Shown piece by piece: positions 8,340 through 16,090 of a DNA stretch of 56,177 bases. The position numbers were made by a program, and so were the translations under genes. How positions within the stretch are numbered: position 1 is the stretch's first letter; each line of letters starts with the position of its first letter. Below the pieces are notes generated by a model. The model searched no databases, was not told the DNA's origin, and was given only the letters and a program-made list of their open reading frames with translations. This DNA comes from an uncultured Prevotellaceae bacterium (GTDB lineage Bacteria; Bacteroidota; Bacteroidia; Bacteroidales; Muribaculaceae), in assembly GCA_900318645.1 (NCBI GenBank), contig ONLH01000019.1, positions 1 to 56,177 of the forward strand, read 5' to 3'.

Positions 8340-8394
8340 AGTTGTCAGTTTTCAGTTGTCAGCAGCATCCGCATTCAACTGAAAACTGACAACT
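8340..8394 (+). repeat. 19-base perfect inverted repeat between etfA and the dehydrogenase
   Basis: AGTTGTCAGTTTTCAGTTG at 8340-8358 is exactly complementary to 8376-8394, with a 17-base loop. It fills most of the 88-base gap in the operon and would form a strong mRNA hairpin, possibly setting the relative levels of etf and dehydrogenase mRNA. Similar degenerate CAACTGACAAC motifs occur before etfA. Confidence 0.75.
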
Positions 8395-8419
8395 GAAAAC
8401 TAAAAACTCAAAAAAGAAT

Positions 8420-10126
8420 ATGGCTAACTTTTATACCGACAATAAAGCGCTCCAGTACCACCTGCGTCACCCGCTGATGAAGCAGATCGTCGCATTGCGT
8501 GAGCGCGACTATACCCAGAGCGAGAAATTCGACTATGCTCCCCTCGACTTCGAGGACGCCATGGACTCCTACGAGCGCGTGCTGGACATTATTGGTGAGG
8601 TGTGCGGTGACATTATCGCTCCCAATGCCAAGGATGTGGACCTTGAAGGTCCGCACCACGAGAACGGCCGAGTGCGCTACGCCAAGGGCACCGAGGAGAA
8701 CCTCAAGGCCCTGAACCAGGCTGGCCTGATGGGCATCACCTTGCCCCGCCAGTATGGTGGTTTGAACATGTCGTCGATTCCCTACATCATGGCTGCCGAC
8801 ATGGTGAGCCGTGCCGATGCTGGCTTCGTCAACGTATGGGGTCTGCAGGATTGCGCCGAGACCATCAACGAGTTTGCTAGCGAGGACCAGAAGGAGCGTT
8901 TCCTGCCCCGCACCTGCAAGGGCGAGACCCTGGCTATGGACCTGACCGAGCCCGATGCCGGTAGCGACCTGCAGTCGGTGATGCTCAAGGCTACCCAGGA
9001 CGAGGATGGTACTTGGCGCCTGAACGGCGTGAAGCGCTTCATCACTAACGGTGACGGTGACATCTCGCTCGTGCTGGCACGTAGTGAGGAAGGTACCCGC
9101 GACGGCCGCGGCCTGTCGATGTTCATCTACGACAAGCGCGACGGTGGCATGACCGTGCGCCGCATCGAGGACAAGATGGGTATTCACGGCAGCCCCACGT
9201 GCGAGCTCGTGTTCAAGAATGCCAAGGCCGAGCTGTGCGGTGACCGCAAGTTGGGTCTGATCAAGTATGTGATGTCACTGATGAACGGTGCCCGCTTGGG
9301 TATCGCTGCCCAGAGCGTCGGTGTGAGCGAGGCCGCCTATCAGGAGGCTATCGCCTATGCCCGCAGCCGTGAGCAGTTTGGCAAAGCCATCATCAACTTC
9401 CCCGCCGTGAGCGAGATGATTTCCAACATCAAGGCCAAGTTGGACGCCTCACGCACCCTGCTATATGAGTGCACCCGCTTTGTGGACATGTACAAGTCGC
9501 TGGAGGCCATCAGTCGTGAACGTACCCTCGCCCCCGAGGAGCGCAAGACCATGAAGGCCTATAACCGCCTGGCCGACGCCTTCACGCCGCTGGCCAAGGG
9601 TATGACCAGTGAGTTCTGCAACCAGAACGCCTATGACTGCGTGCAGATTCACGGTGGTAGCGGCTTCATGCGTGACTACGCCTGTGAGCGCATCTACCGT
9701 GATGCTCGCATTACCAGCATCTACGAGGGTACGACCCAGCTGCAGGTGGTTGCAGCCATCCGCCACGTCACCACGGGCACCTATCTGAACCAGATTAAGG
9801 AGTATGCTGCCCGCGAGTACAGCGAGGCCGTTGCTCCCATGCGCGCCAAGCTTGAGGCCATGACCGCCCTCTATGAGGAGACCTTCGCTAAGGTCCAGGC
9901 TGTTGAGGATCCCGAGTACATTACCTTCCACGCCCGTCGTCTGGTCGAGATGCTGGGTCACATCATCATGGGCTACCTGCTCATCGGTGATGCCAGCAAT
10001 GAGCCCGACCTGTTCATGGACAGCGCCAAGGTCTATGTCAATATGGGTGAGGCCGAGGTGGCACGCCACTCACGCTTCATCGGCAGCTTCAACCCTGCCG
10101 ATCAGGCCGCCTATATGAGGAATTAA
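8420..10126 (+). CDS. acyl-CoA dehydrogenase
   Basis: FAD enzyme that oxidises, or with bifurcating ETF reduces, acyl-CoA/enoyl-CoA pairs. At 568 residues it is longer than the 380-residue classical family because of N- and C-terminal extensions, like other Bacteroidetes members. Visible signatures are AMDLTEPDAGSDLQS, RFITNGDGDI, YARSREQFGKAI, and QIHGGSGFMRDYACER, with the catalytic glutamate at residue 436 in IYEGTTQ. Third gene of the etfB-etfA unit, so ETF is its probable partner. Butyrate-type metabolism is plausible but not shown. Confidence 0.94.
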   Translation: MANFYTDNKALQYHLRHPLMKQIVALRERDYTQSEKFDYAPLDFEDAMDSYERVLDIIGEVCGDIIAPNAKDVDLEGPHHENGRVRYAKGTEENLKALNQAGLMGITLPRQYGGLNMSSIPYIMAADMVSRADAGFVNVWGLQDCAETINEFASEDQKERFLPRTCKGETLAMDLTEPDAGSDLQSVMLKATQDEDGTWRLNGVKRFITNGDGDISLVLARSEEGTRDGRGLSMFIYDKRDGGMTVRRIEDKMGIHGSPTCELVFKNAKAELCGDRKLGLIKYVMSLMNGARLGIAAQSVGVSEAAYQEAIAYARSREQFGKAIINFPAVSEMISNIKAKLDASRTLLYECTRFVDMYKSLEAISRERTLAPEERKTMKAYNRLADAFTPLAKGMTSEFCNQNAYDCVQIHGGSGFMRDYACERIYRDARITSIYEGTTQLQVVAAIRHVTTGTYLNQIKEYAAREYSEAVAPMRAKLEAMTALYEETFAKVQAVEDPEYITFHARRLVEMLGHIIMGYLLIGDASNEPDLFMDSAKVYVNMGEAEVARHSRFIGSFNPADQAAYMRN

Positions 10127-10142
10127 GATTCTAATTCTCTTT

Positions 10143-10574
10143 ATGATGAAGAAGTGCTATTATGCATTGATGGTCATGTTGATGGCCCTGGTTTCTGTCG
10201 GTTTTGCTGCTTGCGGCGACGACGAGCCCGAGCTTGAGATTGCTGAAATTGTTGGGACATGGCAATACGATGACCCTGATATGTTCGATGATACTGTACT
10301 GCTGTTTCAATTTACCAAGGACAGAAAGTATCATCAAGTGGCAAAATTCATCGGGGCGGAAGGCATGCCTGAACACTTTGTTTTTCATGGAACATATAGC
10401 GTAAAGGGTAATCAATTGATTGTCACTATTGATCCCACTCCCTTGTTTAGTGATAAGAGTGAGACCATTGAATTCAGCTATGCTGTGGAGGGTGACAAAT
10501 TAGAGCTACTGTCTGGTTGGGAAACTATCACTCTCACCCGTGTCAATGCCAGCGTCATTGAACCCTATTTGTAA
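10143..10574 (+). CDS. lipocalin-like lipoprotein, paralogue A
   Basis: A 143-residue lipoprotein. The lipobox is VGFAAC with the acylated cysteine at residue 24, followed by GDDEPE, which suits outer-membrane anchoring. The body has a lipocalin-like beta pattern: IVGTWQYDD, FTKDRKYHQV, GTYSVKGNQLIVTI, GDKLELLSG. It ends VIEPYL exactly like the next gene. It starts only 16 bases after the dehydrogenase stop, so it may be co-transcribed. An ATG one codon downstream is an equally good start. Ligand unknown. Confidence 0.78.
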   Translation: MMKKCYYALMVMLMALVSVGFAACGDDEPELEIAEIVGTWQYDDPDMFDDTVLLFQFTKDRKYHQVAKFIGAEGMPEHFVFHGTYSVKGNQLIVTIDPTPLFSDKSETIEFSYAVEGDKLELLSGWETITLTRVNASVIEPYL

Positions 10575-10660
10575 AGGTCTATAGCAATACAAGAATAAGT
10601 ATAATCACAGAAATTTTAGGTTATTTTTTATTAACTATTTTTTATTTACAATTATCATTT

Positions 10661-11083
10661 ATGAAAAAGTTTTATTTATTCCTGTCAGTCATGATGCTGA
10701 CTTTGGTTTCAGTTAGTTTTGTTTCTTGTGGTGATGATAAGGATGAGCCCAAGAGCTCTGATCTCGTTGGCACTTGGCAGGTTAAAGCAATCGCTGAAGA
10801 TGGTGAGTCCTTTGAGAATCTGGTTCAATTTACTAAAGACGGCAAATGGCATTCAGTGGATATTTACGAAGGTGAAATTGGCGTTGAAGTTGAAGTTGAG
10901 CATGGAACATATACCGTTTCTGGTAATAAGATGACCGTGACTTACTCTGAAGATGGTGTAACCATTAACGAGAAATTTACTTTTGAAGTGAATGGCAACA
11001 AATTGACACTTACTTCCGATGAGCTTCCCGTTGCTGTCATTTATGACCGCGTAAAGGACAGTGTTATTGAGCCGTACTTGTAA
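10661..11083 (+). CDS. lipocalin-like lipoprotein, paralogue B
   Basis: 140-residue paralogue of the preceding gene. The lipobox SFVSC is followed by GDDKDEPK. The same beta blocks recur (LVGTWQV, FTKDGKWHSV, GTYTVSGNKMTVTY, GNKLTLTS), and the C-terminus is again SVIEPYL. It is visibly richer in A and T than the etf genes. A rho-independent terminator follows at 11112-11150. Confidence 0.78.
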   Translation: MKKFYLFLSVMMLTLVSVSFVSCGDDKDEPKSSDLVGTWQVKAIAEDGESFENLVQFTKDGKWHSVDIYEGEIGVEVEVEHGTYTVSGNKMTVTYSEDGVTINEKFTFEVNGNKLTLTSDELPVAVIYDRVKDSVIEPYL

Positions 11084-11111
11084 ATTGTATACAATTTAAT
11101 CATTATAGCGT

Positions 11112-11150
11112 GTCCCTGCCGATGTCAGTCGGTGGGGACTCGTTTTTTTT
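11112..11150 (+). terminator. rho-independent terminator
   Basis: GTCCCTGCCGA pairs with TCGGTGGGGAC (11 pairs, two of them G-T) around a TGTCAG loop. CG and then a run of eight T residues follow. It ends the etf/lipocalin-like transcript. Confidence 0.85.
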
Positions 11151-11447
11151 AGATGCGGACAATGGTTGGGTGGGGAAAAAAGTTTTGGTTAGAAATAGCA
11201 AGGTGCTGAGCATAAATCAGCAATTTGATTGATATGTGCCGAAATCGGTCAAAATATGAGGGCCTTTTGTGGTCAATTATGGGACTTTAACCCAATAATT
11301 GATGATTAGAGATTAGTGACCATATCACATTGCTGTCCTATTCAGATCAACAAAATCAGCCTTTGCCGAGCGCCGTACAGAATATGCTGATTTATATCCT
11401 GTCCACAGCATATAAAGCCAAATGTCACCACGTCTTTTTCGTTGAGC
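11151..11447. other. intergenic AT-rich region
   Basis: About 300 bases between convergent genes. I find no gene. It contains one copy of the low-complexity GATTAGAGATTAGTGACC motif (11303-11321) that recurs in other gaps of this window. Confidence 0.4.
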
Positions 11448-12242
11448 TCAAAGATTCCATCGTCTTCCTCGTCTCAAAGGCTTATAACTATAGGTGACTT
11501 GTTTTTGGGGCGATAGTACCTCAATCACTCGATCAATAATATTTTGATAATGAAAAACTAATCCCCCACTTGTAATGTACTTTATTAATTCTTCTTTGTC
11601 TAGTTTATAAAGGATAGTTAATGAATTTGATTTAATAGGTAAAATGCACCAAAGAAAGCTTTTCACTTCACCCTCTTTTAAAATTTTCAAATGTTCATGG
11701 TGAGTTGAGCTTTTGAAGTCCATTATAACTGGAACGTTGCAATTAAGCCATTCCTTAGGTATACATTCATCCGCATGAAATAAATAGAAAATATTTGTTT
11801 CGGGAATAAGATGAATGTTGCCATTGTGGAATGCTTTATAGAATCGAGGGAAAGTTAATTTTAATCTTGATCCATCAACTACCCATAACATGTTTTTATA
11901 GAACAATTCGCGAGAAATTCTTTCTTCTGGTCTAATCTGAGAATGTTGAAATTCAATGACAAAGCCCTGATCCGTTTTGATGTCGGCCACATGTTTTTCA
12001 CCCGTATTCTCGTCATAAGCAATAACTTCTTGCCATTCTTCAGGAAAAAGATTTTTCCAAGTTCGATGCCATTCGGTTTCTGATTCCCACCAGCTGTCAC
12101 AATTATTTGATTTTGAATGCGCCCAATGATTGACTTTAAATTGTCCACATTTTGCAATTACAGGCTGTTTGCAGACAGGGCAGATACCTTTCATGCCTTT
12201 TTGTGCTTCAACACGTTGATTATTTACTAAAGCATATTTCAT
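11448..12242 (-). CDS. CoiA-like zinc-finger/nuclease protein
   Basis: 264 residues resembling the competence CoiA-like family. An N-terminal treble-clef-type region (Cys21-x2-Cys24, then NHWAH at 38-42 and Cys48) precedes a PD-(D/E)xK-like nuclease core with ESEWHR-type residues at 55-60, Asp87 in VADIK, and IEFQHS (Glu97, Gln99). The C-terminal half matches nothing I recognise. CoiA works with DNA uptake in Firmicutes; in Bacteroidetes these genes are usually orphans and may act on foreign or damaged DNA. The gene is clearly AT-richer than its neighbours, suggesting horizontal acquisition. No dprA or comEC is nearby. Confidence 0.72.
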   Translation of the reverse strand: MKYALVNNQRVEAQKGMKGICPVCKQPVIAKCGQFKVNHWAHSKSNNCDSWWESETEWHRTWKNLFPEEWQEVIAYDENTGEKHVADIKTDQGFVIEFQHSQIRPEERISRELFYKNMLWVVDGSRLKLTFPRFYKAFHNGNIHLIPETNIFYLFHADECIPKEWLNCNVPVIMDFKSSTHHEHLKILKEGEVKSFLWCILPIKSNSLTILYKLDKEELIKYITSGGLVFHYQNIIDRVIEVLSPQKQVTYSYKPLRRGRRWNL

Positions 12243-12309
12243 AAGATAATTTTAATTTATTATATAATAACAAGAAGTGTTCCAAAAGTTATACTAGTGT
12301 GATAATGTG

Positions 12310-12336
12310 TTATAATGTCATTTTTTGACGTTATAA
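12310..12336. promoter_or_regulatory. inverted repeat in a divergent promoter region
   Basis: TTATAATGTCA pairs with TGACGTTATAA (one G-T) around five T residues, between the divergent CoiA-like and cation-efflux genes. It could be a regulator site for either gene, or a hairpin; there is no direct evidence for either. Confidence 0.4.
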
Positions 12337-12405
12337 CTGAAGTCTTGATACACTTGTCACTGACAGATATGTCGGTTTTAGTTAGGTCATGCCAATAAAA
12401 AGGAC

Positions 12406-12413
12406 TATCTTTG
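12406..12413 (+). promoter_or_regulatory. Bacteroidetes -7 box (cation efflux gene)
   Basis: TATCTTTG ends only 10 bases before the ATG at 12424, so the transcript would be nearly leaderless. Confidence 0.6.
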
Positions 12414-12423
12414 TCGTGATGTT

Positions 12424-13308
12424 ATGAATCGAGAGAAAGAGATATATAAGGTGACGCTGGTGGGCAGTGCGGGCAATGTGGCGCTGTTGACCTTCAAGTT
12501 TATTGCGGGTATCATGGGACATAGCTCGGCGATGATTGCCGATGCCGTTCACTCGCTCTCTGACTTTATTACTGACGTCGTCGTGCTGGCCTTTGTCCAT
12601 GTGAGCGCCAAACCGCAGGATGTTAGCCATGACTATGGGCACGGCAAGTACGAGACCTTTGCCTCGTTCATCATCGGTCTGGCATTGCTGGCTGCCGCGA
12701 CGGGCATTATCGTGTCGGGTGTTGCCAAGCTCATCGATTGGGCTGGCGGTAAGAAACTTGCTGCTCCCGGGTGGCTGGCGCTTGCTGCCGCTATCATCTC
12801 GATTCTTGTCAAGGAACTGCTATATCAATATACGGTCAGGCGTGGCAAGAAGCTGGATTCACAAGCTGTTGTTGCCAATGCTTGGCACCATCGCAGCGAC
12901 GCCCTATCGTCCATAGGAACTACGGTGGGCATCGGCGGAGCCATCCTGCTGGGAAACCGCTGGACGGTCCTTGACCCGTTGGCCTCGGTATTTGTGGGCG
13001 CGTTGTTGATCAAGGTGTCTGTTGGCTTGTTGCGTTCAAGCGTGGGTGAACTCACTGAGTCTTCGCTCTCTGGTGATATTGAGAAGGAAATTGAGGACAT
13101 CATCTGTTCATTCCCCGACGTGAGTGAGCCGCATAACCTGCGTACACGTCGCATCGGCAACCGCTTTGCCATTGAGGCCCACGTGCGAATGGACGGTAAT
13201 CTGCCGCTCTCAGTTGCCCATGACCGAGCTACAGCCATCGAGCAGCGAATCAGACAACGCTTTGGCGCTCAAACCCACGTTACCATCCACATGGAGCCTG
13301 TTAAGTGA
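12424..13308 (+). CDS. cation diffusion facilitator (metal efflux)
   Basis: 294-residue inner-membrane antiporter that exports divalent metals such as Zn, Fe or Mn for protons. Six transmembrane helices are expected. The two half-sites of the transport metal site are visible: Asp40-x2-HSLSD (His43, Asp47) in helix 2 and HHRSD (His155, Asp159) in helix 5. A cytosolic C-terminal domain (about 205-294) ends with the metal-binding-type HVTIHMEP. Metal specificity cannot be decided here. Confidence 0.92.
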   Translation: MNREKEIYKVTLVGSAGNVALLTFKFIAGIMGHSSAMIADAVHSLSDFITDVVVLAFVHVSAKPQDVSHDYGHGKYETFASFIIGLALLAAATGIIVSGVAKLIDWAGGKKLAAPGWLALAAAIISILVKELLYQYTVRRGKKLDSQAVVANAWHHRSDALSSIGTTVGIGGAILLGNRWTVLDPLASVFVGALLIKVSVGLLRSSVGELTESSLSGDIEKEIEDIICSFPDVSEPHNLRTRRIGNRFAIEAHVRMDGNLPLSVAHDRATAIEQRIRQRFGAQTHVTIHMEPVK

Positions 13309-13325
13309 GGCTTCCCCAAAAAAGC

Positions 13326-13349
13326 AGAGGCGCAAAATTTTGCGCCTCT
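13326..13349. terminator. 24-base perfect palindrome between convergent genes
   Basis: The core GGCGCAAAATTTTGCGCC extends to 24 perfectly self-complementary bases. It lies between the convergent cation-efflux and lipoprotein genes and may act as a bidirectional terminator. It is a GC-variant of the GACGC palindrome family seen repeatedly from 26.1 kb onward. Confidence 0.6.
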
Positions 13350-13379
13350 ACACATAGTCAGTATGTCGTCAATACTACT

Positions 13380-13889
13380 TTAATCGTAATCCATATTGTT
13401 GGCCGGTGAAACGTTGCCGTTGATGGTCACTTTATAGCCGATGGACTTACCACTCTGCTTATCAAGGGTGCTGAGTACCTTGTCCTTGGCAACGCCCTTG
13501 GCATCGATAATGGTCACCGTGTTAGAGTAGCTGGCCCCATTGGAGGTCATCATTCTGAACATGATGGAAGCCTCGAGGTCATACTTCTCTTTGATCAGCT
13601 CTGCATCCGATTTGGTGCTGAACTTGTACATCACACCAAATTCGGCGGGGAACTTGTCGCTGGTGATGGACTTGGTCCACCAGGGACTGGTGATTGCTTC
13701 CATGACGTTGCGTCCGTTCTCGGCCTTGTAGGTGATGAACACGTTGCAAGCATCAAGCAGGTCCTGAGAGAACGTCATGTTGTAGGTAGCGGTAGCCGTG
13801 ACATGCTCTTTGGGCTCATCGCTGCCGCACGAGGTGAATGACAGTGCAGTTGCGATCAAGAGGACTGCCATGTAATAGAATCTTTTCAT
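13380..13889 (-). CDS. hypothetical lipoprotein
   Basis: 169 residues with lipobox LSFTSC (Cys21) and an acidic GSDEPKE tail, typical of Bacteroidetes surface or outer-membrane lipoproteins. The rest is a predicted beta-rich domain without a family I recognise (TYNMTFSQDLLDACNVFITYK, YKVTINGNVSP). It is the 3'-most gene of a minus-strand block of secreted proteins; 24 bases separate it from the calycin-like gene, suggesting co-transcription. Confidence 0.68.
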   Translation of the reverse strand: MKRFYYMAVLLIATALSFTSCGSDEPKEHVTATATYNMTFSQDLLDACNVFITYKAENGRNVMEAITSPWWTKSITSDKFPAEFGVMYKFSTKSDAELIKEKYDLEASIMFRMMTSNGASYSNTVTIIDAKGVAKDKVLSTLDKQSGKSIGYKVTINGNVSPANNMDYD

Positions 13890-13913
13890 TGCAAAAAATG
13901 TTAAGCGTCCAAC

Positions 13914-14465
13914 TTATTTACTCAGGATGATATCAACCACGCGGTTCACGTCGGCGATATTGACCTCACTGTCCTTGTTCACGTCACCCTCAAGGCCTTC
14001 GCTGGCTGGAGCAACGCCAAAGATTGACACGCTGATGATTTGGTTCATCGTTGAGCTCAGGTCGATGAAAAGGTCTCCGCTGATAGCCGTGTCAATAAAG
14101 CGGGCGGTAGCAACGGTGGGAACCGGGCCGAGCATCGGGCCCATCCAGAAGTCATACTGGGGGTCATTACCCTCGGTGATGTTGATTGTGCCATTGAAGT
14201 TGAGCTTGGTAAATCCATGCTCGTCAACGCCCTCAACACCCGTCACGGTGACGTTGCCCACGGGCATGGCTACACCTTCTGAGATGAGGACAAAGTTCTT
14301 CAGGTCCAGGTCATAAGCTCCATTGTTCTCATTGACCTCCACTTGCACTTCTTCCTGCTCAGTAACAGTACTGTTGATAGTGACTTTAACGTGGCAGGTG
14401 TAGATAGTGGCATTCAGTGCCATAGCGCAGCACGCGGCTGCCATAACTGATAAAAACTTCTTCAT
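13914..14465 (-). CDS. secreted calycin-like protein with half dockerin repeat
   Basis: 183 residues: signal peptide 1-19 (ending ALNA), a calycin-like beta-barrel at about 20-150 (HVKVTINSTVTEQEE, FNGTINITEG), and a C-terminal EF-hand-like dockerin segment GDVNKDSEVNIADVNRV (residues 159-175), ending DIILSK. The dockerin loop keeps the D-x-N-x-D calcium pattern. Only one repeat is present, whereas the neighbours have two. In these bacteria such C-termini occur on many exported proteins; the binding partner is unknown. Confidence 0.75.
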   Translation of the reverse strand: MKKFLSVMAAACCAMALNATIYTCHVKVTINSTVTEQEEVQVEVNENNGAYDLDLKNFVLISEGVAMPVGNVTVTGVEGVDEHGFTKLNFNGTINITEGNDPQYDFWMGPMLGPVPTVATARFIDTAISGDLFIDLSSTMNQIISVSIFGVAPASEGLEGDVNKDSEVNIADVNRVVDIILSK

Positions 14466-14516
14466 TGTGATAAAAAGTATAATTTCAATTATTAATGTTG
14501 TTCGATAGAAATTGAA

Positions 14517-15998
14517 TTAATTACCTGACAACAGCAAGTTGATCAAGGCAGTCACATCACTGATGTTGACCTTATTGTCACGGTCCACGTCGGCAGCCTG
14601 GAGGTTGACACCCTCGGCATTGCCGCTCAAGAGGTAATTAATCAGGGCAGTCACATCACTGATGTTGGCAGTTCCGCTATTGTCCACATCACCGAGAACG
14701 AATTCCTGAGCAGGCTTGGTCACGTTGATGATGTAGCAGGCTGCGTTCTGCAAGTCGGCCGAAACGATGCTGATGGCGATGCGGTAGCTACCGTCGGCGT
14801 TCTGTTCCATCGACTTGGTGAGCACGGCGCTCACGCCCTCAAAGGTGCCATCAAAGTCGTCCAGGTTGGGCTCGCCGTCGATCTCCATGCTGTATTCAGT
14901 GACAGCGGGATTCCAGCCAGCGATGGTGGTACCCTGGTAGCGCAGGTCGGTCATGTTGCCCAGATAAACCAGCTCCATGTCATCAACATAGACAGCATCA
15001 TTCTTGCTGCCATGACCGGGAATGCCGTTGGTCGAGAAGGTCACAAAGATAGCATTGGTGCTGGCACCATTGGCAGCGTAGCTGTCGTAGTCAAAGTCAA
15101 ATGAGAAATGGGTCCAGTCACACACTGCGATGGGGCCACCCACAATGCTGCCCGACAAGTTGGTGTAGGTCTTGTCGGTGGGCTCCTGATAGTAGGTGCC
15201 GTCAAAGGTCTTGACGCTTACGTTAGCCTTGTTGTTGGCATTGGCAGTGCCCTGGGTGTATTTCAACCATACGTTGAACTTATCAGGCTTGGCATACAAC
15301 GGCATGTAGAAGTCATTAGTGCCGTTGGCCATATCCATCTCGGCATGATTGTCGGGGCTGGCGGCTTCATATGATCCTGCCATGAGTTTACCGTTGGTCA
15401 TGGTGCCATTGGCAACGATACCAATGAATGAGCCAGCGGTAAGGACTGTACTGTGGCCTGTTGCACCAGGACGAACGTCAGTACTGGAGCCAAGACTGGC
15501 AATGTTAGCCGATGTGCTGGCAAAAGTGCCGCCAGCGCTCTTGAAACCGTGCCAGCGGTTGGGCTCGTTGGTATAGCTGCTGTTCCAATCTTCCATGTCG
15601 CTGTTGGGCATCTGGAAGTGGTCACCCACGGTGTTGAACCGCATGGTGGTGTTCTGGGCGGGGATAGCAACATCGGCGGTCATCATGCCGTCGATGGTGC
15701 GGGCAAACAGGATAGTGCGCATAGTGCCAAAGTTGGTAGCCACTTCGCGCTCTGCGCTATAGACGGTGAACCCTCTGCGATAGGCAGAATGTACGTCTGT
15801 CATTGTCATAGTGCCAAAAGTGGGGACTTGCAGCACGAGTGTGTACAAACCATTAGTTTGCTGTGTCACGTTTACTGTGACGTTAGCGTTATTGGTCTGT
15901 CCGTTCCTGTTCACAACGATGTTGCCGGTGAATGATTCAGCTTGGAGGGCCAGCACGGCCGTCACAGCCAAACAAATTGTCAAAAATAATTTCTTCAT
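14517..15998 (-). CDS. secreted PCMD/calycin-like protein with dockerin repeats
   Basis: 493 residues. A signal peptide (1-20) is followed by a calycin-like domain similar to the neighbouring gene (about 22-130), then a PCMD-type carbohydrate-related domain (about 135-430) recognisable from MEDWNSSYTNEPNRWHGFKS and VYVDDMELVYLG. The C-terminus has two dockerin-like EF-hands, GDVDNSGTANISDVTALIN and DVDRDNKVNISDVTALIN, ending LLLSGN. It probably binds or handles glycans outside the cell. It starts 52 bases before the calycin-like gene. Confidence 0.8.
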   Translation of the reverse strand: MKKLFLTICLAVTAVLALQAESFTGNIVVNRNGQTNNANVTVNVTQQTNGLYTLVLQVPTFGTMTMTDVHSAYRRGFTVYSAEREVATNFGTMRTILFARTIDGMMTADVAIPAQNTTMRFNTVGDHFQMPNSDMEDWNSSYTNEPNRWHGFKSAGGTFASTSANIASLGSSTDVRPGATGHSTVLTAGSFIGIVANGTMTNGKLMAGSYEAASPDNHAEMDMANGTNDFYMPLYAKPDKFNVWLKYTQGTANANNKANVSVKTFDGTYYQEPTDKTYTNLSGSIVGGPIAVCDWTHFSFDFDYDSYAANGASTNAIFVTFSTNGIPGHGSKNDAVYVDDMELVYLGNMTDLRYQGTTIAGWNPAVTEYSMEIDGEPNLDDFDGTFEGVSAVLTKSMEQNADGSYRIAISIVSADLQNAACYIINVTKPAQEFVLGDVDNSGTANISDVTALINYLLSGNAEGVNLQAADVDRDNKVNISDVTALINLLLSGN

Positions 15999-16054
15999 CT
16001 TAAATCTTAAAATACTATTATTAAAAGTTTCAGTTATTCTTCAGTTGAGTAAAA

Positions 16055-16090
16055 CTCCTCCTCTAATCTTAGAGGGTTAGGGGATGTTGA
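16055..16090. repeat. degenerate copy of the DUF559-linked palindrome
   Basis: CTCCTCCTCTAATCTTAGAG followed by GGTTAGGGGATGTTGA. Same order and orientation as the copies at 16132 and 16213, but with eroded arms. It overlaps the last codons of the DUF559 gene. Confidence 0.65.
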
